Shown here in pieces: positions 55,691-64,000 of a stretch of 64,000 nt of DNA. The stretch is taken from positions 248,001 through 312,000 of the forward strand of contig BGKB01000052.1 in NCBI GenBank assembly GCA_003116975.1, given 5' to 3'. The notes under the pieces are model-generated. The model saw only the letters and a program-made list of their open reading frames with translations, did no database searches and had not been told where the DNA came from. Origin of the DNA: Aurantiochytrium sp. KH105 (lineage: Eukaryota > Sar > Bigyra > Thraustochytrida > Thraustochytriidae). Positions within the stretch are counted from its first letter, which is position 1; every line of letters starts with the position of its first letter. The position numbers and the translations under genes are program-made.

Positions 55691-58600
55691 ATGGGGTTCT
55701 TCAGCATCCGCGTGAGCAGCAAGAAGCCCACGGCCGAGCAGCTCGAGAAGCTCGCCGCGAGCAAGGGCAAGCTGCGCAAGCCGACCGGCTGGGTCCGCCG
55801 GGAGACCTACGATGGCAAGCCGTACTACTTTAACCACTCGGCCATGTCCGTGGACGAGAGCGTGCAGTTCGAAAAGCCGGACTCGCTCAAGACCGAAGAG
55901 GAGCTCGCGCGCACCAGCGGCGAGTGGGTCTGGGCCCCTCACCCGACCCGCATCTGGCAGCCCGCCAAGGTCTTGAAGCGCAACAAGGACGGCTCCGTCC
56001 TCGTGCAGCCTTACAAGGGCAACCAAATGACCATTCCCGCCGACGGCCTCATGCAGCCGTGCCGGGAAACTGGCAACCGCGTTCAGGAGGTGCCGCTGTG
56101 GCCCGTCAACCACACCGCGCTCGACTTTCTCGAGGACGACGTCATCCAGCTTGACCCCGTCAACGAGGCCACCATCCTGCACAACACCGAGGCGAGGTAT
56201 GCCCGCGATCAAATCTACACCTGGGTCGGCGCAGGGCGCGCTGTCCTGCTCTCGCTCAACCCCTACAAGGAGATCGAGGGCTTTGACGAGGCCAACATGT
56301 CGTTTCACAAATCACAAGAGAATAAGCCGGACAAGTGGATTCCTCCGCACGTCTTTGCCATCGCCAACGAGGCCTACGATGCTCTCATCGAAAACAACAA
56401 GGACCAGTCCATTCTCATCAGCGGCGACTCTGGCGCAGGCAAGACGGAAAGCACGCGCCACTGTCTCGAGTTTTTCGCCAAACAGGTCGGCAGCGAGGCC
56501 GTCGACCATCGCGTCTCAGAAAAGCTCCTCTACGCAAGCCCGCTGCTCGAAGCTTTTGGCAACGCCGTGACGATCCGTAACTTCAACTCGTCGCGCTTTG
56601 GCCGCTGGGTCGAAGTCACCTTCTCGCACGAGTCGGGCCAGATCACCGGCGCAAAGTTCACCAACTTTCTGCTCGAAAAGACCCGCGTCATTGGCCACCA
56701 GGAACGCGAGCGCAGCTTTCACATCTTTTACCAGATCCTCCAGGACGCCGATTTGGTCGCGGAACTGGGTCTCGAAAAGCCAAAGGCGTACAGCTACCTC
56801 AACCACAGCAAGGCCAGCACGGGAGGCCCCCTTGCTGGCATCGATGACGCCGCCAAGTTCGAGACGGTCAGGGAAGCCCTTGAGAGCCTCGAGTTCTCTG
56901 GAGACGAGCAATCGTCTATCTTTCGCATTCTCAGTGGTGTCCTGAACTTGGGCAACATCGCGTTCAAGGACGTCGATGATGCCACCTCGCAGGTGACTGG
57001 GAGCGAAGTGACCTCTGCTGGCGAGGCGTGGCTTGCCAAGGCTGCCGATGCGCTCTCGCTCGACAACGAGGCGCTGCGCGCCATGCTCACCTCTCGCACT
57101 CTGTCCACGCGCGGGGAGGAAATTAAAGTGTCTCTGGACGCCGCCGCCGCAAAGGATGCCACCAATGCCCTGGCCAAGGATGTGTACAACCGCCTCTTTT
57201 CGTTCTTGGTCAAGAGCGTCAACGAGGCCATGGCGCCGCCGGCAGAGAGCTTCAAGATTGGCATTCTCGACATTTTCGGCTTTGAGATCCTCGAAAAGAA
57301 CTCCTTTGAGCAGCTCCTCATCAACTACTGCAACGAAAAACTCCAGCAGTACTTTAACGCCCACACGTTTGACGTCGAGGAGAGCTTTTACCGCGCCGAA
57401 GGCGTCGACTACAGCTTTCTCAAGTATGTTGACAACCAAGAGGTCCTTGACCTTCTCGAGATCAAGTCCAAGGGCATTCTGCACATGCTCGATGACGAGG
57501 GCGCCCTGGGTGCCGGCTCGGATCAGAGCTGGCTCGGTAAGGTCGAAAAGGAGTATGGCGAGCACCCATGCTTCGAGACGGACTTTCGGCGCAAGTTCGA
57601 ATCCGTTCTCAGCTTTGAGATCAAGCATTACGCCGATACCGTCAAGTACGACGCTTCCGGGTTTGTGTCCAAGAACAAGGACACGCTCTGGGCGGACTTG
57701 TACAGTGGCGCTTCGGCCTCGTCCGATGCTGTCATGACGAAAATGTTCCCGGCGCGCACGACGCGGTCGTCCAACACTAAACCTGTGGCGGCGCAGTTCC
57801 GCGGCCACGTGAACAACTTGCTTAAGCTCATTCAGTCGACCGAGGTCCGCTTCATTCGCTGCATCAAGCCGAACGAACGCATGGAGTCGGGCAGCTTCGA
57901 GGCCACGCTTGTGGCGCAGCAGCTTCGTTACAGTGGTGTTTTCGAAACCATTGAAATTCGTCAGGGCGGCTACCCGTTCCGTCTTACTCACAAGCAGTTT
58001 GCCTTTCGATACGCCTGCATCAACATTGGCCTCAAGTATCCCAAATTCGACGGCCATTCGGCTTGGCGCAATCTTTGCGCTGAAATCCTCAACAACTTTT
58101 ATGACGAGACTGTCGCACAGAACGCACAGCTTGGTAACTCGATGGTTCTTTACCGAGTTGAGGTGCACAAACCTCTCGAGGTGGCGCGTAACCTCGCCAT
58201 CGAGGTCAACCTTCCCCGTGTCCAGGGCTTCATCCGTGGTGCCATTGGCCGCCACTACGCGAATCAGCTTCGCGAGGCCGAGGACACCCTTCAGGCGGCC
58301 CTCGACGCCGGCAACGATATTGCGCTGGTGCGCAAGGGCTTTGGCCTCGTCGAAGATACCAAGGCTTGGTTGGAGCCGAATCTTTCGTTTCTGCCGGCGT
58401 ACCCGATGCAGCTTTACAACAAGGGTCGTCACCTTGAATCTCGTCTTGTCGCGTTCGAGGAGCTCGAGGCCGAAATGCACGAGGCCTCGGACAACAAGGT
58501 TGCCGAAAAGGTCGACGTCGCTCTTTACAAGCACCTCATTGAGCTTTGCGAGCGCGCGGATGGAGATTTGGCCGATGTCGTGCGCACCAACGCGCAGCAA

Positions 58601-59773
58601 GACCTCTATGAATTCTGCCAGGAGCTCATTCACGACTCGCCCCCGGGTCTTCTCGACGCCGAGGCCGGTCCTGCGCTGGAGTCGCTCGACCGCGAGCGCA
58701 TGCAAGCCGTTTCAGACAAGGCCGACGAAATTGGCTACCCGACGGAAATCGTGAAGCGCATCAAGTACATTTTGGGCCGCCTCGAGTACCTCGATGTCGA
58801 GCTGGTCGAGTCGCTCGACGTTCTTGACTCGGTGCGCATGAAGGAAGCTCTTGATGAGTGCCGGTTGTACAAGCACGAGAACGCGGACGTGCATGAAATC
58901 GAGCGTCTCTTTGATCTTCCCGAGATTGAGTTTGTGCAAATGGAACTTAAGGCCGCCAAGCGCCTGGGCGACAAGCCTCGCGAGCTTCACCGTCGCATTC
59001 GGCTCCGCGAGCTGCAAATCCTGGCGCGACACGACGAGCTTTCCAACTGGGCCGCCTCGGGTCATGTGCGTGAGGCCACGCATTACGCCAAGTCTGCCGG
59101 TATGTGCGGCCGTACGGCTGTGCTGCTAAGCATGTTGCGATGGACCGAAAAGCCCATTCCGTGCCCGCTCACGCTCATGCCGGGCGAGGTGCCCGGCGTC
59201 GTCGACGACACCAAGGAAGTCAAGAAGATGAAGAAGATGTGCAAGGCTAACTTCGTCAACATCATGAAGGCAATGGGTGACAAGAAGGCTTCACAGCCAG
59301 ACAAGTTTGTGCAAAAGGTGATTGACTTTGGTCTCGCGAACCCCGGTCTTCGCAACGAGGTCTTTGTCCAGATCATCAAGCAGCTCACCGAGAACCCTAA
59401 TGAGTACTCTGTCGAAGCTGGCTATGAGCTTCTCAGTCTCTGCGCCGCGGCATTTTTGCCGAGCGATGGATTCGCCGACTACCTCACCGTTTGGGTGATG
59501 GATCATCCTCCCCCCGACGGCAACTGGCATGCCATCACCTCGGGCATGCATCAGTTGCAATTCCGCGAGGAAGACGAAGCGTCGGAATCTGGGGCGCCAT
59601 CGGGCGACCTTGCCGAGCTTCGGACTGAGCTAAACAAGCTCCGCGAGGAGGGATCTCGTTTCTCAATTGCCATTGATGCCTTTACGGGTCCCACCGAGGC
59701 CATGCGCACCAAGGAATTGAGTAAGCTCAAGGCTGCTAAGCTCAATGCAGCGATGGACCGCCCCTCGCTTTAA
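55691..59773 (+). CDS. Class IV-type unconventional myosin: WW, motor, IQ-like, MyTH4
   Basis: 1360 residues, ATG at 55691. Residues about 31-63 are a WW domain (GWVRRETYDGKPYYFNH) with Phe in place of the second Trp. The motor (about 110-820) is complete: P-loop GDSGAGKTES (about 244), switch I NFNSSRFGRW (about 297), switch II DIFGFE (about 527), then LLINYCNEKLQQYFN, and the actin/relay region FIRCIKPNE. One IQ-like motif follows (VQGFIRGAIGRHY, about 843). The tail is helical and acidic, with a MyTH4 domain (about 1130-1300): KFVQKVIDFGLANPGLRNEV, QIIKQLTENPNEYSVEAGYE, LLSLCAAAFLPS. WW-motor-MyTH4 is the layout of class IV myosins (first known from Acanthamoeba). No SH3 domain is visible at the end, unlike the Acanthamoeba protein. 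AATAAA at 59889. Confidence 0.9.
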   Translation: MGFFSIRVSSKKPTAEQLEKLAASKGKLRKPTGWVRRETYDGKPYYFNHSAMSVDESVQFEKPDSLKTEEELARTSGEWVWAPHPTRIWQPAKVLKRNKDGSVLVQPYKGNQMTIPADGLMQPCRETGNRVQEVPLWPVNHTALDFLEDDVIQLDPVNEATILHNTEARYARDQIYTWVGAGRAVLLSLNPYKEIEGFDEANMSFHKSQENKPDKWIPPHVFAIANEAYDALIENNKDQSILISGDSGAGKTESTRHCLEFFAKQVGSEAVDHRVSEKLLYASPLLEAFGNAVTIRNFNSSRFGRWVEVTFSHESGQITGAKFTNFLLEKTRVIGHQERERSFHIFYQILQDADLVAELGLEKPKAYSYLNHSKASTGGPLAGIDDAAKFETVREALESLEFSGDEQSSIFRILSGVLNLGNIAFKDVDDATSQVTGSEVTSAGEAWLAKAADALSLDNEALRAMLTSRTLSTRGEEIKVSLDAAAAKDATNALAKDVYNRLFSFLVKSVNEAMAPPAESFKIGILDIFGFEILEKNSFEQLLINYCNEKLQQYFNAHTFDVEESFYRAEGVDYSFLKYVDNQEVLDLLEIKSKGILHMLDDEGALGAGSDQSWLGKVEKEYGEHPCFETDFRRKFESVLSFEIKHYADTVKYDASGFVSKNKDTLWADLYSGASASSDAVMTKMFPARTTRSSNTKPVAAQFRGHVNNLLKLIQSTEVRFIRCIKPNERMESGSFEATLVAQQLRYSGVFETIEIRQGGYPFRLTHKQFAFRYACINIGLKYPKFDGHSAWRNLCAEILNNFYDETVAQNAQLGNSMVLYRVEVHKPLEVARNLAIEVNLPRVQGFIRGAIGRHYANQLREAEDTLQAALDAGNDIALVRKGFGLVEDTKAWLEPNLSFLPAYPMQLYNKGRHLESRLVAFEELEAEMHEASDNKVAEKVDVALYKHLIELCERADGDLADVVRTNAQQDLYEFCQELIHDSPPGLLDAEAGPALESLDRERMQAVSDKADEIGYPTEIVKRIKYILGRLEYLDVELVESLDVLDSVRMKEALDECRLYKHENADVHEIERLFDLPEIEFVQMELKAAKRLGDKPRELHRRIRLRELQILARHDELSNWAASGHVREATHYAKSAGMCGRTAVLLSMLRWTEKPIPCPLTLMPGEVPGVVDDTKEVKKMKKMCKANFVNIMKAMGDKKASQPDKFVQKVIDFGLANPGLRNEVFVQIIKQLTENPNEYSVEAGYELLSLCAAAFLPSDGFADYLTVWVMDHPPPDGNWHAITSGMHQLQFREEDEASESGAPSGDLAELRTELNKLREEGSRFSIAIDAFTGPTEAMRTKELSKLKAAKLNAAMDRPSL

Positions 59774-59888
59774 GATTGCATCCCATTCGTTTCCACTAGT
59801 CGGTTTGCTGACCTGATTCGCCGGACCTTAAGTCTCAGTCCCCACCCCCCCAATCCCCCTTTTCGTCTTTTAGGCCCTTTTCATACAA

Positions 59889-59894
59889 ATAAAT
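59889..59894 (+). terminator. Poly(A) signal of myosin gene
   Basis: AATAAA 115 bases after the TAA stop, followed by a T/G-rich stretch (TGTTTTTGTTG), the usual downstream element. Confidence 0.6.
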
Positions 59895-59988
59895 GTTCTT
59901 TCTGTGTCTGTCTGCTGTTTTTGTTGTTTCTCTGTGTGTGTGTTTGTTTTTCAATTTGCTCTCTTGATTTTTCTCCCTTTCTTCATTA

Positions 59989-61503
59989 TTATTGAGCACC
60001 AGGAATATTGAGCAAACCCTTGAGCTGTAGAAAACCCATGGCATTGCCGATGCCCGCACGACGGGTTAGCTCATCGCTTTTGTTATCGCACAATGTCCAC
60101 ATGAATTCGCCCAAGAGCCTGGACACCGTATTGGATGCTGGCGTATTCATACTCTTGATCACAAAGCTCAAGAGCGAGCCGGGCGGCACGTGCTCGCCGT
60201 CCATTTTTTGCTTGCCATTCTTCTTGTTGGTTGGCTTTTGTGAACCCTCCGTCGCGCCTGCACTTCGCGCGGTGGATTCGCCAGGCTTGCTAGGATTTTC
60301 CTCGGAAAAAGTCGCCTCAGTAGATGAATCCTGCGCGGAATTCTTGGAACCATCCGAGTTCTCCTTGTCCTCAGCCTCCGCTGCAGCCTTGGCAGCCTTG
60401 GCAGCGAGTTCATCTTGTTCAGAGAACAATAGAGTCTTCATTTGCGTTTTGGCCGCGACCGAGTTGTTTGCTGCCTCGGAAAGCACGACCAAGGGCGGCG
60501 TGAGCCGGACTTCGTAGTCTGGCTTGCCCTGCACCAAGGTTGCGTGCAGCTCACGTTCGAGCAGCTCCAGAATGGGTGCCAGAGCGTTGTTTGCACTGAG
60601 AAAATTCGCGTACTGCGGTGGCATGAATGTGAGTACGGTAACGACCTTGGCGCGGACCTCCATAGCCCAAGGAAGGTCAGCGGGAACGAGCAAGAGCTCG
60701 ACCAGGACAACACCAAGTTGCGTCAGAAAATCGCGTTCGTGCTCTGACGGATCATCGCTGCGCAAATCTTCTTGCTTCATTTGCGAAGCTAAGAGCATTT
60801 GCAACGTGAGGATTTCAAGCACCAGATCCACGCGACCGCGGTCTTTACCTGGGAACCGAGAGGGTGTCTTGCTGCGGACGCAATATGCCAGACATGCAAC
60901 GGATGCCCGCGCGTATGCGTTGATCATTTGCGTCAGCTTGGCACGATCCTCGTCGCTGCTGGTTTTTTCCGCACTAACGGCCTGGTTCTGAATGCACAAG
61001 TTCATGACGCGGGTGCAGCGTTGCAGTTTGCCCGCAGACCCGGCGGCGCGAAAGAGCGCCAAGACACGAGCGCCGCCGTCAATCTCTTGAAAGGCCTTGT
61101 AGGCGGCCGGGTTCATATAGATGGAGTTCACGAGGCAAGTGACGCCCTCGACGCTGGCCACGTGACCCACGCTCGCTTGGTTCTCGCCGGCACGCAAGTA
61201 TAGCTGGAGCGCTGGGCCCTGCGCAAATGCTTCGCTACCCTTGATCCGCGTGCGCAGGTACAGTCTCGCTACGCGCAAGATCTTGAACAGGAGCTCTCTC
61301 TCCGCGCTTTCAAGCGTCGCCCCCTGCGCCTTGTCCAGCAGCCGCTGGCCTTCCGCCTGCATCTCTGCGCAGTCGCCGGCCACGGCCGCCGCGTCGCCCA
61401 GGTCCACGTCGCCGTCATGCTCCGCCTCCGCGGTCTGCGTTCCGGGCCGCGCCTTCGACAGGGCCTCGAGCCTGGCGGCCGTGCGCTCCGCCCTGGCCTC
61501 CAT
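59989..61503 (-). CDS. RIC8/synembryn-like armadillo protein (G-alpha chaperone/GEF)
   Basis: 504 residues, ATG at 61503. The protein is almost wholly helical, in an armadillo-like pattern (LLFKILRVARLYLRTRIKGS, LTLQMLLASQMK, FLTQLGVVLVELLLVPADLP). The C-terminal LGEFMWTLCDNKSDELTRRA plus GIGNAMGFLQLKGLL closely resembles the RIC8 '...TGYGNAAGLLAARGLL' segment that follows its repeats. An acidic, Ser/Lys-rich insertion (about 375-435) interrupts the last repeats. RIC8 folds and activates heterotrimeric G-alpha subunits at the membrane. The assignment rests mainly on fold pattern and this C-terminal segment, so it is moderate. Divergent from the OSCA-like gene. Confidence 0.6.
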   Translation of the reverse strand: MEARAERTAARLEALSKARPGTQTAEAEHDGDVDLGDAAAVAGDCAEMQAEGQRLLDKAQGATLESAERELLFKILRVARLYLRTRIKGSEAFAQGPALQLYLRAGENQASVGHVASVEGVTCLVNSIYMNPAAYKAFQEIDGGARVLALFRAAGSAGKLQRCTRVMNLCIQNQAVSAEKTSSDEDRAKLTQMINAYARASVACLAYCVRSKTPSRFPGKDRGRVDLVLEILTLQMLLASQMKQEDLRSDDPSEHERDFLTQLGVVLVELLLVPADLPWAMEVRAKVVTVLTFMPPQYANFLSANNALAPILELLERELHATLVQGKPDYEVRLTPPLVVLSEAANNSVAAKTQMKTLLFSEQDELAAKAAKAAAEAEDKENSDGSKNSAQDSSTEATFSEENPSKPGESTARSAGATEGSQKPTNKKNGKQKMDGEHVPPGSLLSFVIKSMNTPASNTVSRLLGEFMWTLCDNKSDELTRRAGIGNAMGFLQLKGLLNIPGAQ

Positions 61504-61934
61504 CCTCGCGCGGCGCGCTCCTCCTCCTCCTCCGCCTCCTCGCGCGCGCTCCTCTCGCCGCCCGCGCGAACGTTGTTCGGGTTTGCTGCCCGAGCTCGCT
61601 TTTCGTGCACGTCCTCTGCATCCTCCTTCCTGTCTTCTAACTGTTCGTTCGTAATTTTTACATACTATACTATACTAGGGCCTATAGTATACTATCTCTC
61701 CGTCGCGCCGTTGAAGCTGCAGTGTGTCCCAGCGGCATTCTCCACTGAGGCCGCGGCCGCGCAAGTGCGGCAAACGGCGGCGCAAGTGCGGCAAAGGGCG
61801 GCGCAAGGGCGGCAAACCAGCACAGAGGAAGGACTGCGAGGAGGCTCTGGCAAACAGAGCTCGTTCGGGGCGGCGGCGGCGGCGGCGGCGAGCGAGCGTC
61901 CGCACGCGGCGGCGGAGCACGGCGCGGGAGCGCG
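61504..61934. promoter_or_regulatory. Bidirectional promoter, RIC8-like / OSCA-like genes
   Basis: A 431-base divergent spacer. An AT-rich, nearly palindromic patch ACTATACTATACTAGGGCCTATAGTATACTAT spans about 61665-61695. Then come CATTCTCCACT (61736) and two inverted CACTTGCGC-type motifs. Compact enough that both promoters must overlap. Confidence 0.5.
61762..61791 (-). promoter_or_regulatory. CACTTGCGC-type motif pair (minus strand)
   Basis: CAAGTGCGG at 61762 and 61783, spaced 21 bases, with a degenerate third copy CAAGGGCGG at 61804. This is the same 21-base spacing as the 31.2-kb cluster. They lie about 70-100 bases from the AT-rich patch. Confidence 0.45.
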
Positions 61935-64000
61935 ATGGTGGACCTGGCGGCGGCGGCGGAGGCGGCGGCCAACACGGGCACGCCGCCGCCGACGATGACG
62001 CCGCCCGACAAGTCGCAGGTGGAGGAGTCCCTGCTCCTGTACGGCGGCCTCGTGGCCCTCTCGCTGGCGCTGTACTCGGTGCTGCGGAAACGCTGCTCGC
62101 GCGTCATGATACCCGCGGCGAAGCACGGCGACGTCCCTGCGTCGAGAGAGCTCGACACTTACCTGCTGGGCGACGGCGGGAATGGCGAGAAGCCGCGCAA
62201 CAACGGTGGCGAGGTCTCTACGCCCCCGCTGCGCCCCAGCGAGGTGCGCGGACACAGTCGCGGCCGCGGCCGCAACCGCGATCGGCACGACCCTCGCGAC
62301 GAAAACACATGCGGATGCTGCAGCTGGTTCACGAGGTGCAAAGCGTGCGGGTGTTCTGGCAGCCTCGCCTCGCTCGACATGTCGTGGTCCTGGAAGGCTC
62401 TTGCACTGCGCGAGCGAGATCTTGTGCGAATCGCGGGGCTTGACGCCTACATCTTTTTGCGCGTGGTGCGTTTCTGCTGGGCAGTCATGACCGGATATGC
62501 GGTGGTAGCTCTTGTCTTTCTCATTCCCGTTTACCTTGGGCAGCCCATGCCCGCACGTTGCAAATCGGTGTGCGAGTCCCAAGCCTCGGCTCACCACAGC
62601 GTCACGGCGGACCCGGATGACCCATGGGATGCGGCAAGCTGTATTTGTAGCGACATTGATCGGGCCAGCATGGCCAACATCGCCGCTGGATCGAGCGCGC
62701 TGTGGACGCCGGTTCTTGTCATGTACATCTTTACCATGTCGACACTCTGGGCCACGAGTGTAGAGTATCGCGCCATGGTCAGGATCAAGCGGCGCTACTG
62801 GAGTTCTGCGCCCCCAGAGGCGTATTCTGTTCTCGTCGAACATCTTCCTCCACGTCTTTGCGACCGCTCGGGTCGACTTCTCTACGAATACTTTGATCGT
62901 GTCTTTCCAGACCGCGTCTTCGCAGTGAGCATGGTCGACACAGGCACTGACTTGAGCCGTCGTCTTCGAGGGATCGGCGTGCAACGGAACAAAGCCCTTT
63001 GGAAGCTCGAGCACGCCACGGTGGACTACTACCGGGCGCAGGAGCACGTCCTGGCGCCGCAACACGGGTACTGCGGGGGTTCTTGCTGCACGAACAGGAG
63101 CACTTCCAATGGGTCAGCAACCAGCAAGGCCCTCAAATGCTGGCACTGCCTGATGTACTGCGTAACGTGCGGGAAGCTCCCGTATCCTGATGCCTCGCAA
63201 GTTCGCCAGATGCGCTCGCACGTGGAAAACCTCGAGGAGTCCTTGGAGGATCTGAATGCAGAGTTTGCAATCGCACGGAATGAATATCATCAGTTGTGCA
63301 ATACGGTGGGCAAGTTTTCGGCGACGAATGGCGCCCGAAGAATGGACTCTTTTAAGTCGTTTGGATCTTTGACGGACAGCCTGGACGAATCGTTTTCGGT
63401 CCTCGAGCGTGGCCAGACTGGCGGCGCCTCGGTGGCTGAGCCGCCACCGAGCCCCTCGCGGCCAGACAAGAGCAATTTCTCTTCTTCGGGGGCCGCCGTC
63501 GATGAACAGTCAAATGGTGGGGACGACGGTGCGGCGACGCGTCTGCTTCCGCGCGATGAAGATGCCTTTTTTTCAAGCGCCTTTGTGACCTTTCGCACGC
63601 TCAAGGCAAGCACGGTTGCGTCGCAAACGCAGATCGACGATAAGTCGGACATGCGCGTGGTGCCTGCTCCTGAGCCTCTCGATGTGGCATGGGACAACCT
63701 CGGCATGACCACGCATGAACGAGTGGTGCGTCGTGCTGTGACCAAGACAGTCTTTTATCTTCTTGTCGTCTTCTGGGGTGTACTCACGTCTGTGGTAGGA
63801 GCAAGTACGTCAACGCCTGCGCTTGCGCGGCAGATCCCGGCCATCAAGAGTTTGCTGGAAAAGTATCCGCATCTAGCTGGGTACATGGACATGCTTGCGC
63901 CTCTGGTTCTGGTATCTTTGGTTGGTGTGGTGAACCCGTTGATGAGTCTTTTGGCACGCTTTGAGGGCCGGATTTCGGAAAGCGCAGCGGACAAGCGTGC
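61935..64000 (+). CDS. OSCA/CSC1/TMEM63-like mechanosensitive cation channel, N-terminal part
   Basis: An open frame from the ATG at 61935 to the window edge (at least 688 residues, no stop). Hydrophobic helices occur at about 32-50, 180-205 (FCWAVMTGYAVVALVFLIPV), 255-277 (LWTPVLVMYIFTMSTLWATS), 600-622 (VFYLLVVFWGVLTSVVGAS) and about 650-670. Between the third and fourth is a long cytosolic loop with YSVLVEHLPP at its start, then coiled coil, and AFVTFRTLKASTVASQTQ and DVAWDNLGM at its end. This is the RSN1/CSC1 'PHM7_cyt' pattern of OSCA channels. Unusual Cys clusters sit at about 115-135 (CGCCSWFTRCKACGC) and about 378-415 (CGGSCCTN, CWHCLMYCVTC). The family gates calcium-permeable currents by membrane tension. 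The pore half lies outside the window. Confidence 0.8.
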   Translation, partial: MVDLAAAAEAAANTGTPPPTMTPPDKSQVEESLLLYGGLVALSLALYSVLRKRCSRVMIPAAKHGDVPASRELDTYLLGDGGNGEKPRNNGGEVSTPPLRPSEVRGHSRGRGRNRDRHDPRDENTCGCCSWFTRCKACGCSGSLASLDMSWSWKALALRERDLVRIAGLDAYIFLRVVRFCWAVMTGYAVVALVFLIPVYLGQPMPARCKSVCESQASAHHSVTADPDDPWDAASCICSDIDRASMANIAAGSSALWTPVLVMYIFTMSTLWATSVEYRAMVRIKRRYWSSAPPEAYSVLVEHLPPRLCDRSGRLLYEYFDRVFPDRVFAVSMVDTGTDLSRRLRGIGVQRNKALWKLEHATVDYYRAQEHVLAPQHGYCGGSCCTNRSTSNGSATSKALKCWHCLMYCVTCGKLPYPDASQVRQMRSHVENLEESLEDLNAEFAIARNEYHQLCNTVGKFSATNGARRMDSFKSFGSLTDSLDESFSVLERGQTGGASVAEPPPSPSRPDKSNFSSSGAAVDEQSNGGDDGAATRLLPRDEDAFFSSAFVTFRTLKASTVASQTQIDDKSDMRVVPAPEPLDVAWDNLGMTTHERVVRRAVTKTVFYLLVVFWGVLTSVVGASTSTPALARQIPAIKSLLEKYPHLAGYMDMLAPLVLVSLVGVVNPLMSLLARFEGRISESAADKR

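Noticed and set aside
54282-55715. 477-codon plus-strand frame upstream of myosin
   Set aside because: Arg/Ala/Pro/Ser-rich read-through of GC-rich repeats that runs past the real myosin ATG in another frame.
56516-58705. 729-codon minus-strand frame inside the myosin gene
   Set aside because: Antisense shadow of the motor domain caused by GC-biased third codon positions.

Overview
The window reads as nuclear DNA of a gene-dense, GC-rich, intron-poor protist. The best fit is a heterotrophic stramenopile of the thraustochytrid/labyrinthulomycete type. Reasons: long uninterrupted eukaryotic reading frames, canonical GT-AG introns in only one clear gene, AATAAA-type 3' signals, Kozak-like starts, a WW-motor-MyTH4 (class IV type) myosin, a cilium-type SPATA4/CH protein and a Commander subunit (VPS26C). 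The species assignment is inference. Several frames stay open upstream of the first ATG, so all CDS starts here are placed on ATG codons.

Layout. 0-16 kb: the 3' end of an unknown gene, exportin-7 (-), a START lipid-transfer protein (+), a three-exon GT32 glycosyltransferase (-), a SPATA4-like CH/helical-repeat protein (+) and a mitochondrial aldehyde dehydrogenase (-). 16-19.4 kb: mostly non-coding, with a broken TPR fragment beside a GCATN satellite. 19.4-24 kb: a conserved-looking protein of unknown function (+) and VPS26C (-). 24.4-37.5 kb: three large paralogues (A +, B -, C +) of a family I cannot name. Each has an N-terminal Cys/His-containing block and a C-terminal 'D/N-x-x-G-x-W' block. 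A 4-kb spacer between B and C carries a 180-bp tandem duplication. 37.6-46.4 kb: a DUF2236/MpaB-like oxygenase (-), an acidic His/Gln-rich protein (+), an SV2/SVOP-like MFS transporter (+), a coiled-coil protein (-) and a UBA5-like E1 fold without the catalytic cysteine (+). 46.4-64 kb: UTP12/WDR3 (-), a BTB-ankyrin-FYVE protein (-), class IV-type myosin (+), a RIC8-like protein (-) and the start of an OSCA/CSC1/TMEM63-like channel (+) that runs off the window.

The genes are mostly unrelated cell-biology housekeeping: nuclear transport, lipid and glycan metabolism, rRNA processing, endosomal trafficking, cytoskeleton and G-protein signalling. They do not form one pathway. Two things tie regions together: the A/B/C paralogue cluster, and a recurring intergenic motif CACTTGCGC (either strand) that sits near AT-rich TATAGTA-like patches in five intergenic regions, four of them between divergent genes. 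I found no convincing tRNA, rRNA, CRISPR array, transposase or reverse transcriptase.
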